DNA from: Paracoccaceae bacterium
Lineage (GTDB): Bacteria; Pseudomonadota; Alphaproteobacteria; Rhodobacterales; Rhodobacteraceae
Reading direction: 5' to 3'
Length of the DNA: 18,354 bases
Assembly: GCA_002683355.1 (NCBI GenBank)
Contig: NYTF01000014.1
Location: forward strand, 27,103-45,456
Made by a program: the position numbers and the translations under genes. A model generated the notes under the pieces. That model did no database searches. It saw nothing but the letters and a program-made list of their open reading frames with translations, and had not been told where the DNA came from. Shown here one piece after another: positions 1 through 6,525 of this stretch (position 1 is the first letter of the stretch; every line of letters begins with the position of its first letter).

Positions 1-317
1 CTATCTAATACAAACCCACGATTGAATATTTTCCCATTGTCAGCGGAGACCGCAATTGAACCAATCATAATCCAAACTTTATTTTCTTTGGCAAAACTTT
101 GCATCTCTAATAAAAATTCATGTTCATTTTCGCGAGAACATGGTGGATTTAATTTTCCATTCTCTGAAATCAAACCAGCACAGTACTCTGGCAGGAATAG
201 AAATTCAGCGCCACCTTTTATTGCCTCTTGAGCAAAAATCAATGCTTCTGATAACGCTTCCCGAATACTACTTTTTGGCTGTGTTTGAAGACAAGCTATG
301 TTTAAGAGATTTGACAT
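1..317 (-). CDS. Carbon-nitrogen hydrolase (nitrilase superfamily), N-terminal part
   Basis: The 105 residues visible are the N-terminus of a nitrilase-superfamily amidohydrolase. The rest lies beyond the left edge. The strand order fits the family: LNIACLQTQP opening strand, then GGAEFLFLPEY, in which E44 is the first member of the Glu-Lys-Cys triad, then the VWIMIGSIAV strand and a KIFNRGFV segment like the usual YNT/YNR turn. The Lys and Cys are off-window, so activity cannot be confirmed. The ATG follows the stop of the upstream 137-residue gene after a single base, so it is almost certainly co-transcribed and translationally coupled. Members hydrolyse or transfer amides, including omega-amidases, carbamoylputrescine amidase and plain nitrilases. 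Next to a glutamine synthetase/glutamate synthase-like set, an amide substrate is a reasonable inference, but the specific one is unknown. Confidence 0.88.
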   Translation of the reverse strand, partial: MSNLLNIACLQTQPKSSIREALSEALIFAQEAIKGGAEFLFLPEYCAGLISENGKLNPPCSRENEHEFLLEMQSFAKENKVWIMIGSIAVSADNGKIFNRGFVLD

Positions 318-318
318 T

Positions 319-732
319 TTAAAATTTCATATATGCCTTTCTTAAAGAGGAAAGTGGGTGACGATCAGACATTTGAAATTTCAATAAAAATTCTCTGGCC
401 ATCATATCTCGGTCTTGCTGATTATCTGGTAAATCCCAGTCCGATGGCACCCTTACCCATCCGTTTACATTTCGATCAAAAACTGCAGCATTTCCTTCTT
501 CATATCCCATATGAACATCCTCTAACCAATTGAGGTCATCCCAACCCATAATTTCCATATACTTTTTTAAATAAGGCGTAATATGTTTATAATCAGGAAC
601 AAGATTAACATCATAACGATACCCGATATGCTGACCGATTTCCTGTTCTCGCTCAGACTCAAGACTTTTGGCGTCGTCCATAAATTGATTAACATCTTTA
701 ATCTCAGAGCCTCTATACTGTGTTCCAGCCAT
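319..732 (-). CDS. Unrecognised 137-residue soluble protein of the glutamate synthase-like operon
   Basis: I do not recognise this protein. It is 137 residues long, has no cysteine, no signal peptide and no membrane segment. It is rich in Asp, Glu, Trp and Tyr, notably around GWDDLNWLEDVHMGYEEG and NGWVRVPSDWDLPDN. It opens with a charged, probably helical stretch (residues 10-35) and ends in a basic segment, SSLRKAYMKF. A clean Shine-Dalgarno (GGAG, about seven bases before ATG) supports the start. It sits between the glxD-like gene (83-base gap) and the nitrilase (one-base gap), which argues for a role in the same pathway. It could be a small accessory subunit or a substrate-binding partner, but nothing in the sequence shows which. 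The antisense reading frames over it are shadows. Confidence 0.85.
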   Translation of the reverse strand: MAGTQYRGSEIKDVNQFMDDAKSLESEREQEIGQHIGYRYDVNLVPDYKHITPYLKKYMEIMGWDDLNWLEDVHMGYEEGNAAVFDRNVNGWVRVPSDWDLPDNQQDRDMMAREFLLKFQMSDRHPLSSLRKAYMKF

Positions 733-748
733 GATTTTCTCCTTATAC

Positions 749-771
749 TTATGATACAGAATCGATCATAA
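749..771 (-). repeat. Inverted repeat just upstream of the 137-residue gene
   Basis: Seven-base arms TTATGAT and ATCATAA flank nine bases. In the minus-strand transcript the structure ends about five bases before the GGAG ribosome binding site of the 137-residue gene. A T-run at 772-778 follows it on the plus strand, but no plus-strand gene ends here, so a terminator role is unlikely. It could be a weak leader hairpin or a protein site. The stem is AT-rich and unproven. Confidence 0.35.
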
Positions 772-784
772 TTTTTTTGATACT

Positions 785-804
785 GGGTGCCATATCTTTC
801 ACCC
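785..804 (-). repeat. Intercistronic GC hairpin after the glxD-like gene
   Basis: Arms GGGTG and CACCC flank ten bases, starting 11 bases after the glxD-like stop codon in the minus-strand transcript. An A-rich tract follows on that strand, not a U-run, so it is not a canonical intrinsic terminator. It could protect the 3' end of processed upstream mRNA or lower expression of the two downstream genes. Confidence 0.35.
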
Positions 805-815
805 CTAGTTAAACA

Positions 816-2180
816 TTAAAGATGGTGATAGTCTTCCACACCAACAGTATGATTTGTTCCAGCCAACGGAACAGCTGCCATCGCTGAAGCCTCCATAGTT
901 AAAGCGGCCAAATCCTCGGGTTCAAGGCTATGAAGATTTGTTTTCCCACATGCTCTAGCAAATAGTTGAGCCTCAATTGTAAGGGTATGTAAAAAATTAT
1001 ATACGCGCTCAGCTGCTTCATCAGGATCCAACCTCTTTCGTAACTCTGGATCTTGAGTGGCTACACCCACAGGACATCTACCCGTATGGCAATTATAACA
1101 ATAACCAGGTTCAGCGCCAATTTCCTCTGGGTAATTTGCCTCTGGGATATCCTTATTGCAATTTAATGCCATCATTACCGAATGTCCTAAGGCTATGGCG
1201 TCAGCTCCAAGAGCTATTGCCTTTGCAACGTCCGCTCCATTTCTTATACCACCAGCATAAACCAAACTGATTTCGCCTCTTTTTCCAAGATCATCAATTG
1301 CCTTTCGAGCCTGCCTGATTGCTGCCATACCAGGAACCCCTGTGTCCTCTGTTGCTAAATGAGGCCCAGCACCAGTACCACCCTCCATGCCGTCTATATA
1401 TATGCTGTCAGGATCACATTTTACCGCCATTCTAACATCATCATAAACTCGTGCAGCGCCTAATTTTAATTGAATAGGAATTTGCCAATCAGTTGCTTCT
1501 CTTATTTCTCTTATTTTTAGAGATAGATCATCTGGTCCCAACCAATCTGGATGCCTTGCAGGCGATCGCTGGTCAATTCCAGCAGGCAATGATCGCATTT
1601 CAGCCACTTGGTCAGTAACTTTCTGGCCCATTAGATGTCCACCAAGGCCAACTTTGCAACCCTGGCCAATAAAAAACTCTACTCCATCAGCTAATACTAA
1701 GTGATTAGGGTTAAATCCGTATCTTGATTGAATACACTGGTAAAACCATTTAGAACTATATCGCCTTTCATCAGGTATCATTCCACCCTCACCAGAGCAG
1801 GTAGCAGTTCCAGCCATAGTCGCACCGCGAGCCAATGCTGTTTTAGCCTCATATGATAAGGCGCCAAAACTCATACCAGTAACATAAACTGGTATGTCTA
1901 GAACCAATGGATTCTTGGCCCTAGGACCAATAATTGTTTTTGTTTCACATTTTTCTCGATACCCCTCAATCACAAATCTAGTCAAAGTGCCGGGCATAAA
2001 TGTAAGATCATCCCAATGGGGGATCTTTTTAAACAGAGAGAAACCTCTCATTCTGTATCGGCCTAATTCAGATTTAATGTGAATATCATCCATTACATGG
2101 GGAGGAAAAATAAATGAATTGCCTAGCCTATATGGATCACGATCCAATGGTTTCTTTTTTGGCATATTACCGTCAGCCAT
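816..2180 (-). CDS. glxD: FMN/Fe-S glutamate synthase-domain protein (GlxD/MgsC-like subunit)
   Basis: This is a 454-residue stand-alone version of the FMN-binding synthase domain of glutamate synthase. Family hallmarks are visible: GMSFGALS (102-109), SGEGG (129-133), the IDGMEGGTGAGP loop (262-273), and the flavin-phosphate region AGGIRNGADVAKAIALGADA (309-328). The Fe-S cysteines C361, C364 and C369 sit in a segment ending CPVGVATQDP, the typical [3Fe-4S] environment. The large N-terminal amidotransferase and C-terminal GXGXG regions of GltB are supplied by the two preceding genes. Related three-gene sets are annotated glxBCD in rhizobia, and mgsABC (N-methylglutamate synthase) in methylotrophs. 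The glxD name rests on this architecture, not on demonstrated function. The ATG has an AGGAG site seven bases upstream and begins 16 bases after the glxC-like stop. Confidence 0.9.
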   Translation of the reverse strand: MADGNMPKKKPLDRDPYRLGNSFIFPPHVMDDIHIKSELGRYRMRGFSLFKKIPHWDDLTFMPGTLTRFVIEGYREKCETKTIIGPRAKNPLVLDIPVYVTGMSFGALSYEAKTALARGATMAGTATCSGEGGMIPDERRYSSKWFYQCIQSRYGFNPNHLVLADGVEFFIGQGCKVGLGGHLMGQKVTDQVAEMRSLPAGIDQRSPARHPDWLGPDDLSLKIREIREATDWQIPIQLKLGAARVYDDVRMAVKCDPDSIYIDGMEGGTGAGPHLATEDTGVPGMAAIRQARKAIDDLGKRGEISLVYAGGIRNGADVAKAIALGADAIALGHSVMMALNCNKDIPEANYPEEIGAEPGYCYNCHTGRCPVGVATQDPELRKRLDPDEAAERVYNFLHTLTIEAQLFARACGKTNLHSLEPEDLAALTMEASAMAAVPLAGTNHTVGVEDYHHL

Positions 2181-2196
2181 AGTACTTCTCCTTGAA

Positions 2197-3066
2197 TTAT
2201 AAAATTAGCTTTTTTTCTGTTGGCTCTAAATTGTCGTAGTTCCACAACATCTTGCCTGCGACTATTTTTGTGAAATGATCTACACCCTTATCTGGCATCA
2301 AGCCATATTGAGTGAGTTTTCTGGTCAACCAGGCTTTATCTAAATCAGACAAGGGCTCTTCAATTGCATCAACCCCCAAAGACTGAATTTCGCCTCCTAT
2401 ATAGATGGTGCCATCATACATGCTATCGCCCAGATTCTTCCCAGCGTTCCCACAAACAACCATTCTCCCACGCTGCATCATAAAACCTGATAAAGCACCG
2501 GTATCTCCTCCAACAATAATTGATCCACCCTTCATATCTATTCCTGTTCGAGAGCCCACACTTCCTTTGCAAACAAGGTCACCACCTCGAATCGCTGCTC
2601 CAAAAGTAGATCCGGCATTTTTTTCAACAACTATGGTTCCAGACATCATGTTTTCACCACATGACCAACCAACTCGACCATTTATCCTAACATTAGGACC
2701 ATCTATCAACCCAACTCCAAAATATCCCAGTGAGCCTTCAAAAATGAGATTTAGACGGTTTAATATACCAACACCAAGTGAATGCTTTCCTCTTGGATCT
2801 TTTATAACAATTGTGCCATAGCCTTGATCCATTAATGAACGGATTTCCGAATTAACCTCAGTTTCTGTCATATCACCAGTGTCAATTTCTGTACGTTTAT
2901 TGTAGTCAACATCAGGTGCCCAAGGATATGTGAAACGCTCTTCTGCATCCTCATCAAATTCAATAAACATCGATCGACCTGTTAGCTGTTCAGTTCTCAT
3001 TCCAAGAGCCGTTACTCGCTCTTCTTGAGATAACTTTTTTAACTCAGTACTGCTTAAGCTTGCCAT
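2197..3066 (-). CDS. glxC: GXGXG-domain glutamate synthase-like subunit (GlxC/MgsB-like)
   Basis: This 289-residue protein corresponds to the C-terminal GXGXG (alpha subunit) domain of glutamate synthase. Residues about 115-230 form the repetitive right-handed beta-helix pattern, with repeated G-x-x-G-x-x-x-x-G-G turns such as GSTFGAAIRGGD, GSRTGIDMKGGS, GALSGFMMQRGR and GKNLGDSMYDGT. In full-length GltB this domain is structural and helps hold the ammonia tunnel, so no catalytic residues are expected. The N-terminal 100 residues are more variable and charged. The gene overlaps the end of glxB by 13 bases. A perfect AGGAGG Shine-Dalgarno seven bases before its ATG is embedded in the last codons of glxB, which fixes the start and indicates coupled translation. 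Confidence 0.9.
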   Translation of the reverse strand: MASLSSTELKKLSQEERVTALGMRTEQLTGRSMFIEFDEDAEERFTYPWAPDVDYNKRTEIDTGDMTETEVNSEIRSLMDQGYGTIVIKDPRGKHSLGVGILNRLNLIFEGSLGYFGVGLIDGPNVRINGRVGWSCGENMMSGTIVVEKNAGSTFGAAIRGGDLVCKGSVGSRTGIDMKGGSIIVGGDTGALSGFMMQRGRMVVCGNAGKNLGDSMYDGTIYIGGEIQSLGVDAIEEPLSDLDKAWLTRKLTQYGLMPDKGVDHFTKIVAGKMLWNYDNLEPTEKKLIL

Positions 3067-3989
3067 ACCCTAACCTCCTCATCATACGGATCATATGTAT
3101 CAATTTCTTGTGGTAAAATTGCTCTTATTGCCACTTCTTCAGAGGCCATAGCAATCATATCTTCACTTTCATAAAGCACCAGAGGTTTAGCAGCCATGGT
3201 ATCCTTGGCCATTCCTAATTGATCTTTTGTTGCTACCAAGTAAGTGAAAACTCCATCTATTTCTTCAATAGATTTTCGCAAACTATCCTCTAAAGACACG
3301 CCATTTGATAAATCATGAGCTACATACACTGCCAATAATTCACTATCACAATTCGATACAAATCTATGCCCTTTTCTCTCCATCATCCGTCGCATGATCC
3401 AGTAATTTGTAATCTGTCCATTATGGACAACACTCACATCGTTATATGGAAAGGCCCAATATGGATGCGCTGATTTAATATCAACATCAGACTCTGTAGC
3501 CATTCTAGTATGGCCAATGCCATGAGTTCCATTAAAGTTTTTCAAACCATACAGATCCGATACAACAGTTGCGTCACCAAGATCTTTTATCAACTCTAGA
3601 CCACTACCCATTGACAATATTTCAACGCCCTCTGTTTCCTCAATATGTTCTGCCATAGTTCCTGTATCGCCCGTATGGCTCAATACATAACGAAGAGCAT
3701 AAGGAGTAATAGTCTCTTTAGATTTAACTATCGCTCCATTTTCAGCTAATATTGAATCAACTTCTTTAATCCTGTTTTCTAATATTTGAGCCACTCCACG
3801 GCCCTTGCTCATGTCATCTGCTTCAGCAGCTTTTAACCTCATTATATAATCACCAGTTGAAGCGTCTCCATAAACAGCATACCCAGTCGAGTCGGGTCCT
3901 CGGTGTTTTAAAGCCTGAAGCATTGAGGTCATTTCACTCCCAACGTTCGAACTTTTACCGCGATGAATAAGTCCTGCAATTCCACACAT
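3054..3989 (-). CDS. glxB: Class II glutamine amidotransferase (GlxB/MgsA-like)
   Basis: This is the N-terminal-nucleophile glutaminase module. It begins MCGIAGLIHRG, so Cys2 becomes the nucleophile after Met removal. Further class II motifs are HRGPDSTGYA (29-38), GIGHTRMAT (157-165), VVHNGQITNY (187-196) and SNCDSE (212-217). The protein would release ammonia, or an amine, from an amide donor and pass it to the GlxD-like subunit. About 115 residues lie between the GPDSTGYA and GHTRMAT motifs, well above the short spacing in GltB and PurF, so an extra region of roughly 80-100 residues is inserted there. The gene starts 85 bases after the glutamine synthetase-like stop, with AGAAAGG upstream of the ATG. 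It has the length and position of glxB/mgsA genes. Confidence 0.9.
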   Translation of the reverse strand: MCGIAGLIHRGKSSNVGSEMTSMLQALKHRGPDSTGYAVYGDASTGDYIMRLKAAEADDMSKGRGVAQILENRIKEVDSILAENGAIVKSKETITPYALRYVLSHTGDTGTMAEHIEETEGVEILSMGSGLELIKDLGDATVVSDLYGLKNFNGTHGIGHTRMATESDVDIKSAHPYWAFPYNDVSVVHNGQITNYWIMRRMMERKGHRFVSNCDSELLAVYVAHDLSNGVSLEDSLRKSIEEIDGVFTYLVATKDQLGMAKDTMAAKPLVLYESEDMIAMASEEVAIRAILPQEIDTYDPYDEEVRVWQA

Positions 3990-4015
3990 TCTTGTGCCTT
4001 TCTTTTGAATTATTT

Positions 4016-4045
4016 ATTGGACAAATAACCAATTGCCCGTTTGGT
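4016..4045. repeat. TTGG/CCAA inverted repeats in the gap before glxB
   Basis: On the plus strand ATTGG (4016-4020), eight bases and CCAAT (4029-4033) form an inverted repeat. A further TTTGGT follows at 4040-4045. The half-sites resemble those of the palindrome in front of the GntR gene (5779-5800), although the spacing differs. The repeat could be a secondary regulator site or an intercistronic hairpin in the minus-strand mRNA. Both readings are inference. Confidence 0.3.
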
Positions 4046-4074
4046 CTCGTTTAAGATTGAGCGTATGCTTTTAC

Positions 4075-5556
4075 TTAAGGCAAACACTCCATATAAGTAT
4101 CACTATCCCAGTCCGTAACAGTGGACATGAAACGTGCCCATTCATCAGACTTATATTCATGATAGAGCCTGTACATCTCACCGGGCATTCCGCGCTGAAC
4201 CACCTCATCAGCTTCTAAAGCTTCTAAAGCTTCCCCTAATGACATAGGTAACTTTTTGACGTCTTTGCCCTCTTTTATAGCTTCATAAATATTTCTCTCT
4301 TCTGGTTGACCTGGATCAAGTTGATTTTCGATACCATCATCTGCAGCTGCTAATATTGTTGAGCCCATAATGTAGGGGTTTACCATTGAGTCTACAGATC
4401 GATACTCAAATCTCCCTGGAGCAGAAACTCTGAGACCAGTTGTTCGATTTTGAAAACCCCAGTCTGCAAAAACTGGCGCCCAAAAGCCTGTATCCCAAAG
4501 TCTTCTATATGAATTAACAGTTGAACAACCAATGGCTGTTAATGCCCTTAAATGATGGACAATTCCCCCAATCGCATCAAGCCCGGCTTTTTGGGGCATT
4601 TGTGGGTCAGATCCATCGGGCATAAATGTATTCTCGCCACCACCTACATACATATAATTGTCACGCATTCCCGGCAAATTTTCTGGATCATTACCACATT
4701 TCACAAATTTATCTTCGCCCCCATGCCACAAAGACATATTATGATGGCAACCAGAGGCAGACACGCCCATGAAAGGTTTTGTCATGAAACAAGCAAATAT
4801 TCCATGCTCACGAGCAACCTGAGCACAAATTTGACGATATGTGGTTAATCTATCAGCATTGCGAAGAACATCATCGTACATCCAATTTAATTCTAATTGG
4901 CCAGGAGCATCCTCATGATCTCCTTGAATCATATCAAGACCCATTTTTCGAGTATATTCCATTACCTTCATCGTAACAGGTCGTAAGCTTTCAAACTGAT
5001 CAATATGGTAGCAATAAGGTTTTGAAAACCCATCATTTGGCTTTCCATTTTCATCGAATTTTAACCACATCATTTCAGGTTCAGTTCCTACACGAAGACT
5101 CAAACCATTATGTTTTTTCTTAAATTCTTCATGTAACCTTCTAAGGTTACCTCTTCCATCAGCGGTTAGAAAGCCACCTGGGTTTACTTTTTCCTCTCTA
5201 TTCCGAAACAAAGTGCAATAAAATCTACCTATTCTCTTATCCCAAGGTAATTGCATGAATGTTTCAGGCTCAGGGATCCCAACCAATTCAGCAGATTCTG
5301 GACCATAGCCTATATAATTATCAGACCTATCAGTGAAAAGATTTACAGTTGCTCCATATACTAATTGAAAACCTTTTTGAGCGATATTTTCCCAATGATC
5401 AGCCGGAATACCTTTACCCATAATTTTACCAGTAATTGAAACAAATTGTAGGTATAAATATTCTATACCCAACTCATCTATCATCTTACGAACTTCTTTA
5501 ATTTTGTCGTTACGCCCTTCCGCCTCAACAAACTTTTCTAGATCCATCTCTGCCAC
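4075..5556 (-). CDS. Divergent glutamine synthetase-family (ATP-dependent glutamate-amine ligase) enzyme
   Basis: This 493-residue protein has the full GS fold. Metal ligands match GSI by manual alignment: E159 and E161 in GTEPEMM, E215 and E222 in GDHEDAPGQLEL, H271 in SGCHHN, and E384 in GRFEYRSVD. Glutamate/phosphate-binding arginines R352, R371 and R386 are also present. Other positions differ: the NG of the glutamate loop is S266-A267, the flap glutamate (E327 of Salmonella GS) aligns with W359, and the second loop histidine is N273. An insert of about 25 residues near 283-325 explains the length. The enzyme may be a glutamine synthetase or may join another amine to glutamate, as GmaS does. 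The N-terminus does not look like the GmaS/GlnT sequences I know. The start is GTG, nine bases after GGGAG; the next ATG (codon 4) is too far from that site. Confidence 0.88.
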   Translation of the reverse strand: MAEMDLEKFVEAEGRNDKIKEVRKMIDELGIEYLYLQFVSITGKIMGKGIPADHWENIAQKGFQLVYGATVNLFTDRSDNYIGYGPESAELVGIPEPETFMQLPWDKRIGRFYCTLFRNREEKVNPGGFLTADGRGNLRRLHEEFKKKHNGLSLRVGTEPEMMWLKFDENGKPNDGFSKPYCYHIDQFESLRPVTMKVMEYTRKMGLDMIQGDHEDAPGQLELNWMYDDVLRNADRLTTYRQICAQVAREHGIFACFMTKPFMGVSASGCHHNMSLWHGGEDKFVKCGNDPENLPGMRDNYMYVGGGENTFMPDGSDPQMPQKAGLDAIGGIVHHLRALTAIGCSTVNSYRRLWDTGFWAPVFADWGFQNRTTGLRVSAPGRFEYRSVDSMVNPYIMGSTILAAADDGIENQLDPGQPEERNIYEAIKEGKDVKKLPMSLGEALEALEADEVVQRGMPGEMYRLYHEYKSDEWARFMSTVTDWDSDTYMECLP

Positions 5557-5565
5557 TTTTCTTAA

Positions 5566-5570
5566 CTCCC
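5566..5570 (-). promoter_or_regulatory. Ribosome binding site that fixes the GTG start of the GS-like gene
   Basis: GGGAG on the minus strand lies nine bases before the GTG at 5556 and 18 bases before the ATG at codon 4. The spacing favours the GTG start. Confidence 0.6.
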
Positions 5571-5644
5571 TATTAATCTGTTAAATATGACAACTCTACG
5601 TCGTCTTAATTTTTGATTTTCAGTAAATAAAATCGTGTAAATTT

Positions 5645-5665
5645 TTAGCTATCTCCCCAAGCTAA
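5645..5665 (-). repeat. Inverted repeat in the probable leader of the GS-like operon
   Basis: Perfect six-base arms TTAGCT and AGCTAA flank nine bases. The loop reads TGGGGAGAT in the minus-strand sense, so it displays a Shine-Dalgarno-like GGGGAG. The structure lies about 90 bases upstream of the GTG start. It could be a leader hairpin or a dimeric regulator site. I found no convincing sigma70 promoter on the minus strand of this gap. Confidence 0.35.
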
Positions 5666-5762
5666 CGAATCCGCAAACGATTATTTGCAAACTTAGCCAC
5701 AAAAAGTGTGAATTAACCTGGAAAAATAATCAACCTTTTATGTGCCAATTAAACAAAATTAA

Positions 5763-5791
5763 TTGACATTTACTATTTTTTGGTACATAAT
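5763..5791 (+). promoter_or_regulatory. Sigma70-type promoter of the GntR regulator gene
   Basis: A consensus -35 TTGACA (5763-5768) is followed after exactly 17 bases by CATAAT (5786-5791), five of six matches to the -10 consensus. Transcription should begin near 5798, giving a very short leader of about 17 bases before the ATG at 5815. The -10 box lies inside the 5779-5800 palindrome. Confidence 0.7.
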
Positions 5792-5800
5792 TGGACCAAA
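5779..5800. promoter_or_regulatory. Probable GntR operator overlapping its own promoter
   Basis: A 22-base imperfect palindrome has outer arms TTTGGT and ACCAAA and matching CA and TG positions inside. Its right half also contains TTGGACCAA, itself an inverted repeat. FadR-subfamily regulators commonly bind TGGT/ACCA-type palindromes. Because the site covers the -10 box and expected start point, bound regulator would repress its own gene. Whether it also controls the divergent GS-like operon cannot be read from sequence. Confidence 0.6.
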
Positions 5801-5814
5801 TATAGGTAAGAAAA

Positions 5815-6504
5815 ATGACAATCATAACCAAATCAAAACTCAACTCCACAGATATTGCCTCACAATTAAGACGGGAAATAAATAGCGGAACCCTTCAAAG
5901 ATTCGAAAGATTCCCTCCAGAGCGCTCTTTAGCATCGAATTATAATGTCTCACGCGGAACCATTAGAGCAGCTATTAATAGGCTCGAAAACGAAGGCCTG
6001 GTAGAAACCAGAGCTGGAAGTGGCACTTATATTTCTAAAAAAGTTTCTGGGGAAAATAGCAGCGTTATTCAAAATGCAAGACCTTTAGAATTAGTAGATG
6101 CTAGATTTGCGTTAGAACCACATATCTGCAGGTTAGCTGTTTTACACGGAAGACATAAAGACTTTGAAAAACTTGAAAGTTACTTGGAAGAGATGGAAAA
6201 AGACTCTGACAACCCAATTATATTTGGAGATGCTGACACTGCTTTTCATCGAGCTTTAGCTGAAAGTACTGGAAATAGTCTTTTGATATGGATGATAGAA
6301 CAAATAACTTCAGTCCGAAATCAAGACGAATGGTCTAGAATGCGGAACTTAACTTTAAATGAAAGTATTATAAAAAAATATAATACTCAGCATCGTAATA
6401 CCCTTATTGCAATTAGGGCAAGAGAACCCGAAAACGCCGCAAAAATGATGCGGGAGCATCTTCAAACAGCTCGCCTGTCACTAACAATAGCTGCCGATGC
6501 ATAG
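5815..6504 (+). CDS. FadR-type GntR transcriptional regulator
   Basis: This 229-residue DNA-binding regulator has an N-terminal winged helix: PPERSLASNYNVSRGTIRAA (35-54) holds the helix-turn-helix, followed by the NRLENEGLVETRAGSGTYIS wing (55-74). The C-terminal half is an all-helical FCD effector domain. It carries the usual metal-ligand set, D141 and H145 (DADTAFHRALAES), H193 (QHRNT) and H215 (REHLQ), so it probably binds a small acid through a metal ion. It is transcribed divergently from the GS-like operon across 258 bases, a layout typical of a local regulator responding to a pathway substrate. It probably autoregulates through the palindrome over its promoter. It ends 21 bases before the convergent regA stop, with no clear terminator between them. 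The effector is unknown. Confidence 0.92.
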   Translation: MTIITKSKLNSTDIASQLRREINSGTLQRFERFPPERSLASNYNVSRGTIRAAINRLENEGLVETRAGSGTYISKKVSGENSSVIQNARPLELVDARFALEPHICRLAVLHGRHKDFEKLESYLEEMEKDSDNPIIFGDADTAFHRALAESTGNSLLIWMIEQITSVRNQDEWSRMRNLTLNESIIKKYNTQHRNTLIAIRAREPENAAKMMREHLQTARLSLTIAADA

Positions 6505-6525
6505 TTTCAATTAAAAATTAAAAAG

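Noticed and set aside
2405..2821. 138-codon plus-strand reading frame opposite glxC
   Set aside because: It is proline-rich because it mirrors the glycine-rich GXGXG repeats; a shadow frame.
5735..5755. TTGGCAC on the minus strand as a sigma54 promoter for the GS-like operon
   Set aside because: The -24 element is good, but the -12 position lacks the GC of TTGC at the required spacing.
6505..6525. Bidirectional terminator between the GntR gene and regA
   Set aside because: The gap is AT-rich but has no stem long enough to fold.
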